Assembly (NCBI RefSeq): GCF_021440195.1
Contig: NZ_JAJTSZ010000007.1
Span: 269,719-333,718, forward strand
Direction: 5' to 3'
DNA length: 64,000 nt
Source of the DNA: Dyadobacter sp. CY356
GTDB taxonomy: Bacteria > Bacteroidota > Bacteroidia > Cytophagales > Spirosomataceae
The notes below the pieces were generated by a model. The model had not been told where the DNA came from. It was given only the letters and a program-made list of their open reading frames with translations, and made no database searches. Below, one piece after another: positions 9,140 through 17,780 of the stretch. How positions within the stretch are numbered: position 1 is the stretch's first letter; every line of letters starts with the position of its first letter. A program made the position numbers and the translations under genes.

Positions 9140-9829
9140 TTATGAAACAACCAGATCGCCATAATACATCTCAATAAGTTCAAGCACATTTTTAACCCCA
9201 AGTTTTTCAAAAACAATGGATTTGTGTGTTCCAACGGTTGAAATTTTTATTTTTAAATGACTGGCAATAGCAGAAACTGACTCGCCTTTGATCAGATAAT
9301 CCACGATTTCCTTTTGCCTTTTTGAAAGCTTGTCATTTAATGAATTGGGCGTATCTGTTTTATGTTTATGAGGAGAGATCTTTCTTCGGTGCACGTTATT
9401 CAGGAACGTCTCCTGTGCCATAGCTTCCAGTAACTCCAGACATAAATATCTTTCGTTGTTAAGAACTTTTGCAAGAGCGGCGTTGATTTCTCTTACAGAT
9501 GCGTTCTGAGTAAGAAAACCATTTGCTCCGGCTATCAGATAACTCATGGCGTGAGGATAATGCAGCGTTTTGGCAAAAACTAAAATCCTGACTTTGGTTG
9601 AGATAGCTCTTATTTCAACAATAAGATCATCAACCTGCCCCAGACTTGTTCCGATTATAACCAGATCAATATCGAAGTTCTGCCTGATTGTAAACAAAGC
9701 TTCGTCGGCCGAGCTCACTCCGGCGAGCGGCATTTCACAATCAAAATTCTCACTTATTAACTGAACCAGACCAACTCTTACGATAGTATGACTGTCTGCA
9801 ACCAATACTTCCCATTTCTTCATACACAT
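9140..9829 (-). CDS. LuxR/NarL-type regulator with a degenerate receiver domain
   Basis: A 229-residue protein with an N-terminal receiver-like fold (about 6-125) and a C-terminal LuxR-type HTH (KLSKRQKEIVDYLIKGESVS, IASHLKIKISTVGTHKS). Where family members have the phosphoacceptor Asp (usually LMDI), this one reads DLVIIGTSLG, with Gly in place of Asp. The conserved Lys of the GY-L-K motif is Gln (GANGFLTQNAS), and the acidic pair near the N-terminus is D-S. Classical phosphorylation is therefore unlikely and the receiver may be ligand- or dimer-controlled. No kinase is adjacent. The HTH looks intact, so DNA binding is expected. The start may be the third codon, also ATG (MKKWEVLV). Confidence 0.85.
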   Translation of the reverse strand: MCMKKWEVLVADSHTIVRVGLVQLISENFDCEMPLAGVSSADEALFTIRQNFDIDLVIIGTSLGQVDDLIVEIRAISTKVRILVFAKTLHYPHAMSYLIAGANGFLTQNASVREINAALAKVLNNERYLCLELLEAMAQETFLNNVHRRKISPHKHKTDTPNSLNDKLSKRQKEIVDYLIKGESVSAIASHLKIKISTVGTHKSIVFEKLGVKNVLELIEMYYGDLVVS

Positions 9830-10253
9830 TCACTCAACGGGCAAAACAGGGCCCGGATACTCTTAAAATGACGAAAATAAAATTCCTGATCTCTTATTTG
9901 GGTCAGCGGCAATTGAAATATTTAGTACATACGTTTAAATTATCTACTTAGATTTAGGTAGTCAGAGAAATAATGAAATATTGTTGCAAAAAGTAATTTC
10001 TTGCCTTTAAAGGCACTTCTTTTATATAATTTAAATCCTGTTACTTATAAATTTCAAACAAATTTTGATTGAAAATAAATAGCTTAAAATTCAGCTTCGG
10101 AACCATTTCCGTCAGATGTTTTGTTAAACCAACTCACACGTTGAAAGGATATTTTTTAATTTGAGATAAGCTTTTTTTCTTTGTAACGTTTTGTGATATA
10201 CCGTATTCCCCGGTCCTCTTAATTGAATCTTATCAAACCATTAAGTATTCGAG
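9830..10253. other. Divergent intergenic region (424 bp)
   Basis: No ORF of note. It holds the promoters of the LuxR-type regulator (left) and the L,D-transpeptidase gene (right). Two dyads may be operators: a perfect 14-bp palindrome TGCCTTTAAAGGCA at 10002-10015, and an imperfect CTACTTA/TAGGTAG dyad at about 9945-9962. No riboswitch or RNA gene recognised. Confidence 0.4.
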
Positions 10254-11042
10254 ATGACAAAAGCACAAGTTGTAGTTATAGTAATGTTTGTTGCGCTTAG
10301 CGTTTCTTTTGGCTTTCAAAAAATTAATCCCCTTTTAGTTTCTTCTTACCAGATTCAGAAAGATACCGTAGCTGTTAATTCTGATTCTGTTACAAAGCCG
10401 GAATGGGCTGCTTTATATGATTCCCTTGACCTGAAAAACCAAGGTCTTTCCAAAACTGCATTTGAATATGCCTGGTACGGATTTCATAAAATCCGTCTTG
10501 GCAAACAGATCATGGCCATTGCCGATTTCAGCCAGTCGTCATGTAAGAAAAGACTCTATGTGATCGACCTGATCAAGAAAAAACTGATATTAAATACTTT
10601 TGTGGCGCATGGCCGGAATTCTGGTCAGGAATATGCGAAAGAATTCTCCAACGATAATTCCTCTTTTCAGTCCAGTCTTGGTTTCTACCGGACATTGGGA
10701 ACTTACCAGGGTAAACACGGACTTTCTCTTCGCTTGGAAGGTATGGAAAAAGGCATTAACGATCGCGCCTACGAACGCGCAATCGTTATGCATGGAGCAG
10801 ATTATGTAAGTGAGGATTTCATCAAAAACACAGGCCGTTTGGGAAGAAGCCAGGGATGCCCTGCCGTTTCTATTGCAGACAGCAAAAAACTTATACAGCT
10901 TTTATACGACGGCGCAGGCCTTTTTATTTACTCCCAAAACCCACGTTACTTCAAGTCTTCTGCCTTATTATCCGGCATTAATATGATCAAAGAAAAAGGT
11001 CAGACTTTGGGAGAATCTCTTTTGTATACATCAGCAAAATAA
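10254..11042 (+). CDS. Murein L,D-transpeptidase catalytic-domain protein (YkuD_2 type)
   Basis: A 262-residue exported protein: an N-terminal hydrophobic segment (about 4-22) acts as signal or anchor. The domain begins with a YAWYGFHKIRLG element and a FSQSSCKKRLYVIDL strand. The catalytic pattern is split as VMHGADYVS (His) and GRLGRSQGCPAV (Ser-Gln-Gly-Cys in place of the usual Ser-His-Gly-Cys), the signature of the YkuD_2 branch. Such enzymes form or exchange 3-3 crosslinks in peptidoglycan or attach proteins to it. The final 43 bp overlap tail to tail with the second L,D-transpeptidase gene on the other strand. Confidence 0.85.
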   Translation: MTKAQVVVIVMFVALSVSFGFQKINPLLVSSYQIQKDTVAVNSDSVTKPEWAALYDSLDLKNQGLSKTAFEYAWYGFHKIRLGKQIMAIADFSQSSCKKRLYVIDLIKKKLILNTFVAHGRNSGQEYAKEFSNDNSSFQSSLGFYRTLGTYQGKHGLSLRLEGMEKGINDRAYERAIVMHGADYVSEDFIKNTGRLGRSQGCPAVSIADSKKLIQLLYDGAGLFIYSQNPRYFKSSALLSGINMIKEKGQTLGESLLYTSAK

Positions 11043-12196
11043 AGCAAATCTCCTTTTTCGTTACAATCTGCACCCAGATATAAAAGAAAAACTGGAATTC
11101 TTTTTTTCAGTTTATGCCACTTTGGAGGAATAGAAATCGTATCCTGTTCCGTCAGCGTATCGTTATCAAGCAATTGCTCTCCGGCCATAAAATTCGCAAG
11201 CTCGGTAGGACGTTGAACCCTTACACATCCATGACTTCTCCAGCGCTGGTCTGTATTGAACAGATAACGGGCGTTGGTATCATGCAAATAAATGGCAAGC
11301 GGATTCTTTATTTCAACTTTCAACAATCCCAATGAATTATCGCCACCGGTTTCCTGGCGAAAGCGGTATGGAAATTCCTCAGGTGTCATGGATTCCCAGT
11401 CAATATCAGCCGGGTCAATTACTTCGCCCTTTTTGTCAATAACCTCAATTTTATTTCTCGACAAATATTCCTCGTCTTTTGCGGCTTTTGGAAAGATTTC
11501 TTTGATCGCAATACTTTTAGGAACATTCCAGTATGGATGTGTCACAATACTTGTTGCATAAGTATCAATGGTTGGCGTTTGTGTGTCAATCTTTCCGGCA
11601 ATGGTCCGCATGGTAATACCGCCCTTTCCATCAGCATCCATACCGGTAAGATACGCACCACGAATATTGACCATAACCAGACGAGGCGCTTCGCCGGCTT
11701 GTCGGTGTATCCAGCGATAAGCATTGATAGATTCTGCAACCACTGCGGCACTATCCTTTTTATTTTCAGCAATTAATCGTGTGTAATGTTTTTTCAGGTT
11801 TTTATAAACCGGATATTCAGGTTCGATCTTCTCCATCACCTTGTTAACCGATTCGCCTTTAATCAAAGCTATTGCAGCCTCTTTCAGGATCGTTGTGTCG
11901 GCTTTAATTTTTTTATTGATATACCTGAAAGATGGCTGATGACCGTAACCAGTTTCTTCAAGCAAAGCAAAAACCGGCGCGTCGGATTCTTTAAATGCAA
12001 ATTTCTCGGTTTTTACACCTGCACCAGCTGCATATTCAAGAAGCTCATTATACTTTTTTTCTTTGCTTAATTCTTTAACAAGCTCTTGTTGTGTCATTGT
12101 TTCCGCATCCTTTTTACAAGATTGCAGCGCGACCAAAATAATCAGAATGGAAAATGAAATGTATTTTGACCGGGATAAACCAGAAAATATTCGCAT
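11000..12196 (-). CDS. L,D-transpeptidase (YcbB-like, YkuD domain) lipoprotein
   Basis: A 398-residue protein with a lipobox (VALQSC) after an N-terminal hydrophobic helix. Residues about 30-150 are helical and resemble the scaffold domain of YcbB-type enzymes. The YkuD catalytic domain follows, with MVNIRGAYLTG, the HDTNARYLFN His region and the nucleophile motif RWRSHGCVRVQRP. The expected reaction is meso-DAP 3-3 crosslinking in the periplasm. The gene converges on the neighbouring L,D-transpeptidase with a 43-bp coding overlap. It is full length for a compact YcbB-like protein. Confidence 0.87.
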   Translation of the reverse strand: MRIFSGLSRSKYISFSILIILVALQSCKKDAETMTQQELVKELSKEKKYNELLEYAAGAGVKTEKFAFKESDAPVFALLEETGYGHQPSFRYINKKIKADTTILKEAAIALIKGESVNKVMEKIEPEYPVYKNLKKHYTRLIAENKKDSAAVVAESINAYRWIHRQAGEAPRLVMVNIRGAYLTGMDADGKGGITMRTIAGKIDTQTPTIDTYATSIVTHPYWNVPKSIAIKEIFPKAAKDEEYLSRNKIEVIDKKGEVIDPADIDWESMTPEEFPYRFRQETGGDNSLGLLKVEIKNPLAIYLHDTNARYLFNTDQRWRSHGCVRVQRPTELANFMAGEQLLDNDTLTEQDTISIPPKWHKLKKRIPVFLLYLGADCNEKGDLLYFADVYKRDSPKV

Positions 12197-12433
12197 AAGT
12201 GGTAAGTTAGTAGTACTGGTTTATTTAATAAAATTGTCGTGCTAGATATCCCGAACGAAATCTTATATCTATAAAGTACTAAAAAATAATCCATTAAATT
12301 AAATTGACGATTTCTTCAACTTTTCTCCGCTGACAATATGGGGAAATTAATAAACAAGAATTTATTCATTCAAGCCCGATTACGGAACGAAACTTCTTTA
12401 ATCAGGTTTATTCAGGAACTCACTCACATCTTT

Positions 12434-12441
12434 TAATTTTG
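12434..12441 (+). promoter_or_regulatory. Bacteroidota-type -7 element upstream of the rarD-like gene
   Basis: TAATTTTG is an exact match to the TAnnTTTG -7 consensus, 23 bp before the ATG. No clear -33 TTG is present, so the assignment is tentative. Confidence 0.4.
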
Positions 12442-12464
12442 TGATTCTTTAAGAATCGATTGAA

Positions 12465-13367
12465 ATGAAATCTTCAAAATATTATATCGCTGCATTTTCT
12501 TCATTTACGGTCTGGGGATTTTTCAGTTTTGCTTTAAAAGCCTTACATGAATATGCTTCGCTGGATATTCTTTTTTACAGAGTTTTCTTTTGCGCTGTTC
12601 TGATGCTGATCATCAGTCTCGTTTTCAGACAGAAAGTTTTAAGAGAAAATTATTCTTTTTTCAAATCACTAAACCAGAAAAAGAAACGGGAAGTTGTGAT
12701 CATCACTTTAATGGGAGGTCTATTATTAACCGGAAACTGGTTCTTTTTTATTTATGCAATTAATCATATCAGCGTCAAAGCAGGGTCACTTGCCTATCTG
12801 GTCTGCCCGATTCTGACAACAGTGCTGGCTTATTTTATTTTGCATGAAAAACTGAATCGCTGGCAATGGGCGGCTGTGGCGTTAAGCGCGCTTAGTTGTT
12901 CGCTATTATCCATTGGCCATGTTACAGACCTTTTATACAGTCTCATCATTGCCGTTTCTTACGCGCTCTATCTCGTAAGCCAAAAGAAGAGTAACGGATT
13001 TGATAAATTCCTGCTCCTTACTTTTCAAATCCTGTTTTCGTCCTTGCTCCTTCTTCCTTTTTACCCGGTATACAGCGCAGAAATTCCAACAGCGATTTCA
13101 TTTTATTTGCTGATACTTGTCATCGCTATTGTTTTTACAATCGCTCCGCTGTTCATGAATTTGTATGCACTGCAAGGTGTAAATTCTTCAACAATGGGAA
13201 TTTTGCTTTATATCAATCCACTGATCGGTTTTATGATTGCTGTATTTTATTTCAAAGAAGAAATTACAGCATTGCAACTGGCAGCCTATGGATTAATTCT
13301 CGTTGCCATTGTGATGTTCAACAAGAACCATATTTTCAAACCAAAGAAGGAGTATGCCGCCCTTTGA
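12465..13367 (+). CDS. rarD: RarD-type EamA-family permease
   Basis: A 300-residue integral membrane protein with about 10 hydrophobic helices arranged as two EamA repeats. The start (AAFSSFTVWGFFSFALKALH) and the FYRVFF and GNWFFFIYAINH segments are typical of the RarD subfamily. Members are drug/metabolite-superfamily permeases; the name comes from chloramphenicol sensitivity in other bacteria and the natural substrate is unknown. The gene is complete and separately transcribed, 268 bp from the divergent L,D-transpeptidase. Confidence 0.82.
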   Translation: MKSSKYYIAAFSSFTVWGFFSFALKALHEYASLDILFYRVFFCAVLMLIISLVFRQKVLRENYSFFKSLNQKKKREVVIITLMGGLLLTGNWFFFIYAINHISVKAGSLAYLVCPILTTVLAYFILHEKLNRWQWAAVALSALSCSLLSIGHVTDLLYSLIIAVSYALYLVSQKKSNGFDKFLLLTFQILFSSLLLLPFYPVYSAEIPTAISFYLLILVIAIVFTIAPLFMNLYALQGVNSSTMGILLYINPLIGFMIAVFYFKEEITALQLAAYGLILVAIVMFNKNHIFKPKKEYAAL

Positions 13368-13513
13368 GACAATAAATTTATTTTTCAAAAGAGGGGTATA
13401 AAAAGTTACAAATCACATCTTTACGTTAAACCAGCATTTTTTTCTTTCCTTAAAGTACGAGTGATCAGTACCTGATTCAGCATTTGTGAATTGCAACTAA
13501 ACAATCCTCATAT

Positions 13514-14215
13514 ATGAAAACTTTGCTTTTTGTGCTATTGCTTTCGGCGCCAGCCAGCGATCTGATTTCTCAAACACTTTCTGCGGCTTTCCCAAAGGAA
13601 AAAAAGGAAACAATTCGCGTTTCCTCCCGGGGAATTTATCAATATGAAGAATTTAAGGATGGCAAGGTTTATTTCAAGAACGGAAAGCATACCAACGTAA
13701 AACTCAATTACAACTATCTGCACGGAGAGGTGCAATATATCGCCACAAACCACGATACGCTGCTGATCACAAATAAGGAATTTGTTGATCGTATCTTAAT
13801 CGGTGAAAAGGTTTTTTACAGTCAGCTTAAAAACGGAGAAATGGAAGTTGTAGGAAACTTCGACGACATTTTACTGGCCAAAAAGAGATTTCTAACGATT
13901 AAAGGCACTTCCTCTAATATGTCTGACAGAAAATTAACAGCAAGCGAAGGTGTAATTCCTACTTCCCTGTTAATTAATAATCTGAACGGCGAATTCCAGT
14001 GGCAAAATAATGCGTCGCATCCGGACTATATTTATAAAACCACTTATTATCTGATTGACAAAAACCGCAATTTTCATCCGGCCAGAAGATCCGCTTTCGC
14101 AAAAATTTATGCAAAACAGCAGGATGCTTTAAATCAATATCTCCAAAAAAATGATATTGATTATAAAAATGAAGAGCAGTTGAAACAGCTTCTGAAATTT
14201 TGCAGTGAACTTTGA
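13514..14215 (+). CDS. Secreted protein of unknown function
   Basis: A 233-residue protein I do not recognise. A signal peptide (MKTLLFVLLLSAPASDLISQ) points to the periplasm or beyond. The first half is rich in beta-type alternation and repeated G-x-Y/F turns (RGIYQYEEFKDGKVYF, IATNHDTLLITNKEF); the C-terminus is helical and charged. It is monocistronic with a strong terminator 25 bp after the stop. Relatives may be lineage-specific. Confidence 0.7.
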   Translation: MKTLLFVLLLSAPASDLISQTLSAAFPKEKKETIRVSSRGIYQYEEFKDGKVYFKNGKHTNVKLNYNYLHGEVQYIATNHDTLLITNKEFVDRILIGEKVFYSQLKNGEMEVVGNFDDILLAKKRFLTIKGTSSNMSDRKLTASEGVIPTSLLINNLNGEFQWQNNASHPDYIYKTTYYLIDKNRNFHPARRSAFAKIYAKQQDALNQYLQKNDIDYKNEEQLKQLLKFCSEL

Positions 14216-14238
14216 TTGAATTCAGTTTTGATAAAACG

Positions 14239-14271
14239 AAAAAGGGATGCCATTGCGGACATCCCTTTTTT
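14239..14271. terminator. Bidirectional terminator
   Basis: Arms AAAAAGGGATG (14239-14249) and CATCCCTTTTT (14260-14270) with A and T tracts on either side, between two converging genes (13514-14215 plus, 14291-15055 minus). Confidence 0.8.
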
Positions 14272-14290
14272 CATTGAGTATTTTCTGATA

Positions 14291-15055
14291 CTAGATTTCT
14301 CTGATCCAGATATTACGGAAGCTCGTTGTGTTATTGTGATCCTGTAATTTGATCGGGCCTGGTCCGTGCGGCGTGATCATCGGTTGTCCAATATAAGGCG
14401 TTGTTCCCTGTATCGCTGTATGATTTTGAACCAAAACACCGTTCAAAAGTACTGTGATGTATGGAGGAATAACCATCTGGCCATCTTTATTGAAATGAGG
14501 TGCAGTGTAAACCACATCATAAGTCTGCCATTCGCCAGGTCCTACAACCGGGTTAACCAACGGCATTGTTTGTTTGTAAATAGATCCCGCCTGTCCGTTT
14601 ACATAGGTTGGGTTATTGTAGCTGTCAAGTACCTGAAGCTCATAAATTCCCTGCATAAAAATACCGCTGTTTCCACGTCCCTGGCTGTTTCCTTCCACTT
14701 TTGCAGGAGCACGCCACTCGATATGAAGCTGGTAATCGGAGAAACTTTGTTTGGTAACGATATCACCTTTTTTAGGAGCGCAGGTTAGAGCACCGTCGGC
14801 CACTGTCCAGGGAGCTGGTCCGCCGCCTTCATTGCCTGAAACCCATTGATCAAGATTTTTGCCATCAAACAAAACGATCGCATCAGAAGGCGCTGAAAAA
14901 CCATAACCGGTCGCAGGAGCTTTACCAGGTGTTACGATGCGGGGAACAGGAGTCCATAATTCGCTTGATTCAGGAGTTTGTTTCGAGGGCTGTAATTGGG
15001 CATACGACGCAGCTGTTGTCAATATACCAGCCACAATCATTGTAATTTTTTTCAT
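14291..15055 (-). CDS. DUF1080 (3-keto-disaccharide hydrolase-type) secreted protein
   Basis: A 254-residue exported protein (signal peptide ending SYAQ). The DUF1080 beta-sandwich shows the family markers IVLFDGKNLDQWVSG, the DYQLHIEWRAP strand, GNSGIFMQGIYELQVLDSY, VVYTAPHFNKDG and HGPGPIKLQDH. DUF1080 domains have a concanavalin/GH16-like fold and several act on 3-keto-glycosides. It is transcribed divergently from the GH92 gene. A core palindrome AATCGATT lies at 15064-15071, just upstream of its start. Together with the larger DUF1080 protein at 19227-21077 it suggests periplasmic processing of oxidised sugars. Confidence 0.87.
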   Translation of the reverse strand: MKKITMIVAGILTTAASYAQLQPSKQTPESSELWTPVPRIVTPGKAPATGYGFSAPSDAIVLFDGKNLDQWVSGNEGGGPAPWTVADGALTCAPKKGDIVTKQSFSDYQLHIEWRAPAKVEGNSQGRGNSGIFMQGIYELQVLDSYNNPTYVNGQAGSIYKQTMPLVNPVVGPGEWQTYDVVYTAPHFNKDGQMVIPPYITVLLNGVLVQNHTAIQGTTPYIGQPMITPHGPGPIKLQDHNNTTSFRNIWIREI

Positions 15056-15247
15056 AGATTATCAATCGATTTTTATTTGGGATTATAAGATTCAAAAAGA
15101 ACTGATTTACTCATAAAATTTATCTTTCAAACTTATTCAATAAGATTTTACGCAGATTAAAACGTCAATTTCGGTCAGAGATTTCAAATTTACATGTCTT
15201 AAATTGTATAATTAGCACAAATTTTAAAAATATAAATTGCTCTTGTA

Positions 15248-15264
15248 TTTGCTAAATCGATTTA
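15248..15264 (+). promoter_or_regulatory. Putative LacI-family operator upstream of GH92
   Basis: TTTGCTAAATCGATTTA contains the perfect palindrome TAAATCGATTTA (15253-15264) with the central CG typical of LacI-family sites. Sixteen of 17 bases recur at 18867-18883, in front of the second DUF1080 gene. The LacI-type regulator encoded between the two sites (17781-18803) is the likely ligand. Confidence 0.6.
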
Positions 15265-15338
15265 TATCTACTTTTAAGGTAAGTTAAATGCTGACCTTCA
15301 AGGTCATGCCCTTATTTCCTATAAATTTCAATAGTAAA

Positions 15339-17666
15339 ATGACCCTAAAAAAGCTTTTTTCAACTGCTCTTTTTCTGACCTCGCTAAGTTCTTTTGCGCA
15401 AAAAGGAATGGAAAACTTTGTCCCTTATGCACATCCGCTGGTTGGAACAGCCAAAATGGGCCATACTTATCCGGGAGCCACTGTTCCTTTTGGGATGGTT
15501 CAGCTCAGTCCCGATACTGATACTTTGCCTTATGGTGTCAATGGAAAATATAATGCGGATGTGTACAGATTTTGCGCAGGTTATCAATATGACAGCAAAA
15601 CAATTGTAGGTTTCAGCCATACGCATTTCAGTGGAACCGGACATTCGGATCTTGGTGATTTCCTGATCATGCCAACAACGGGAAAACTCCAATTAAATCC
15701 TGGAACGGAAGATAAACCGGAAAGCGGCTACCGCTCGGCTTTTTCTCACAAAAACGAAATTGCAGAGCCTGCCTATTATAAAGTAAAACTTGACGACCAT
15801 AATATCACGGCCGAATTAACAGCCAGTAACCGTGTAGGAATGCATCAGTATACCTTTCCAAAATCGGATGAGGCGCACGTGATCCTGGATCTGATGGCCG
15901 GACTTTATCAATATGACAATAAAAATGTCTGGACTTTTGTGCGGGTTGAAAATGATACTTTGATCACCGGATTTCGTCAGACCAATGGCTGGGCGAGAAC
16001 AAGGATCGTTTATTTCGCGATGACTTTCAGCAAGCCGTTTAAAAATTACGGCACCAGAATTGACGATAAAAATGTCTATAAAGGTTTCTGGGGCAAATTC
16101 GATCAGGCGCATAATTTCCCCGAAGTAGCAGGAAAAAACCTGAAAATGTATTTTGATTTCCAGACTGCCGAAAACGAAAAGATCAAGATCAAATTTGCCA
16201 TTTCGCCGGTAAGTACCGAAGGTGCGTTAGCGAATATGAAAGCAGAAATTCCACATTGGGATTTTGACCGGGTGAAACAGGAAGGACAAGCGCTTTGGAA
16301 CAAAGAATTCAATAAAGTGGCGATCAAAGCGATCAATGAAGATGATAAGGTCAATTTTTACACCGCCATGTATCATTCATTTTTAGGGCCAACAACTTAC
16401 ATGGATGTTGACGGTTCCTACAAAGGAATAGACCAGAACGTTCATAAAACCGATGGTTTCACAAACTATACCAGTTTCTCGCTCTGGGATACTTACAGAA
16501 CGCTGCATCCGCTTTTCAATGTTTTGCAGCCCGCCAGAAATGCGGATATGATCAAATCCATGCTGGCGCATTATAACCAAAGTGTGCATAAAATGCTGCC
16601 GGTCTGGTCTCACTATGCCAATGAAAACTGGTGTATGATTGGTTATCATTCGGTGCCGGTTATTGCGGATGCGGTGATCAAAGGCAATGCAAATTTTGAT
16701 GTAAACAAAGCACTGGACGCCTGCGTGACCACTGCCAGAAACAATTATTACGACGGACTGAATTACTATATGGAAAAAGGATTTGTGCCGGATGACAAAA
16801 ATTCATCTTCGGTTTCCAAAACTTTGGAATATGCATATGACGACTGGTGTATCGCGCAAATGGCGAAAAAATTGAATCGTAATGATATTTATGAAGAGTT
16901 CAGCAAACGTGCTGGTAACTACAAAAATGTCTACGATGCTTCAATTGGTTTCATGCGTCCTAAATTAAATGATGGCTCATGGAGAAAAAACTTTGATCCG
17001 CTGGATACGCACGGCCAGGGTTTTATTGAAGGAAATTCCTGGAATTACAGCTTGTATGTGCCGCAGGCACCAGCAGATATGATCGAGCTCATGGGTGGAA
17101 AGAAACGTTTCACGGCACATCTGGATTCGCTTTTCAGTATGAATTTGCCTGATAAATATTTTGAGAATACAGAAGATATTTCCCGTGACGGCATTATTGG
17201 AAATTATGTTCACGGAAACGAACCTTCTCATCATGTGGCGTATTTGTACAACTGGCTTGATCAACCCTGGAAAACAGAGGAAAAAACCAGAATGATTTTG
17301 AAAGCGATGTACAAATCTTCGGTAGACGGTTTGGGTGGGAATGATGATTTCGGGCAAATGAGTGCCTGGTTTATTTTCAGTTCACTGGGTTTTTATCCGG
17401 TTGCACCTGGTTCAGATCAATATATTTTCACCAGCCCGACGGTACAAAATGCCAGGCTTAATCTTGAAAACGGTAAAACTTTTGAAATTGACGTAAAAGA
17501 CCAGAGCGATAAAAATGTCTACATTCAAAAAATTGAGCTAAATGGTAAAGTCCTGACCCGCAACTACATTACCCATTCCGAAATTATGGAAGGTGGCAAG
17601 ATCAACTTCGTGATGGGTGCCAGGCCAAACAAGAAAAGAGTGGTGATGGAATCAGTTAAGAAATGA
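15339..17666 (+). CDS. GH92 alpha-mannosidase (exported)
   Basis: The frame extends up to an ATG at 15288, but I prefer the ATG at 15339 because it begins a clean signal peptide (MTLKKLFSTALFLTSLSSFA); the protein is then 775 residues. The N-terminal beta-sandwich shows PLVGTAKMGHTYPGA and PFGMVQLSPDTD. The (alpha/alpha)6 barrel shows SLWDTYRTLHPL, GNSWNYS, GNEPSHHVAYLYNW, GGNDDFGQMSAWF and LGFYPVAPGSDQY, all typical of GH92. GH92 enzymes are calcium-dependent exo-alpha-mannosidases acting on mannan or N-glycan ends in the periplasm. It lies within the operator-flanked sugar locus and is followed by the LacI-type gene. Confidence 0.93.
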   Translation: MTLKKLFSTALFLTSLSSFAQKGMENFVPYAHPLVGTAKMGHTYPGATVPFGMVQLSPDTDTLPYGVNGKYNADVYRFCAGYQYDSKTIVGFSHTHFSGTGHSDLGDFLIMPTTGKLQLNPGTEDKPESGYRSAFSHKNEIAEPAYYKVKLDDHNITAELTASNRVGMHQYTFPKSDEAHVILDLMAGLYQYDNKNVWTFVRVENDTLITGFRQTNGWARTRIVYFAMTFSKPFKNYGTRIDDKNVYKGFWGKFDQAHNFPEVAGKNLKMYFDFQTAENEKIKIKFAISPVSTEGALANMKAEIPHWDFDRVKQEGQALWNKEFNKVAIKAINEDDKVNFYTAMYHSFLGPTTYMDVDGSYKGIDQNVHKTDGFTNYTSFSLWDTYRTLHPLFNVLQPARNADMIKSMLAHYNQSVHKMLPVWSHYANENWCMIGYHSVPVIADAVIKGNANFDVNKALDACVTTARNNYYDGLNYYMEKGFVPDDKNSSSVSKTLEYAYDDWCIAQMAKKLNRNDIYEEFSKRAGNYKNVYDASIGFMRPKLNDGSWRKNFDPLDTHGQGFIEGNSWNYSLYVPQAPADMIELMGGKKRFTAHLDSLFSMNLPDKYFENTEDISRDGIIGNYVHGNEPSHHVAYLYNWLDQPWKTEEKTRMILKAMYKSSVDGLGGNDDFGQMSAWFIFSSLGFYPVAPGSDQYIFTSPTVQNARLNLENGKTFEIDVKDQSDKNVYIQKIELNGKVLTRNYITHSEIMEGGKINFVMGARPNKKRVVMESVKK

Positions 17667-17780
17667 TTGTGTATATTGCTTTCTGGTTTTTTTATATAAA
17701 AATATAGGAATAGAAATTCATTGGAAGCTGAGGTTTCCGGTGAATTTTTATTTTGCATAATTAACGCCCGCCGTTTAAAA

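Noticed and set aside
12454..12461. AATCGATT palindrome near the rarD-like start as a LacI operator
   Set aside because: Only the 8-bp core matches; it lacks the flanking TTTGCTAA seen in the two sugar-locus sites.
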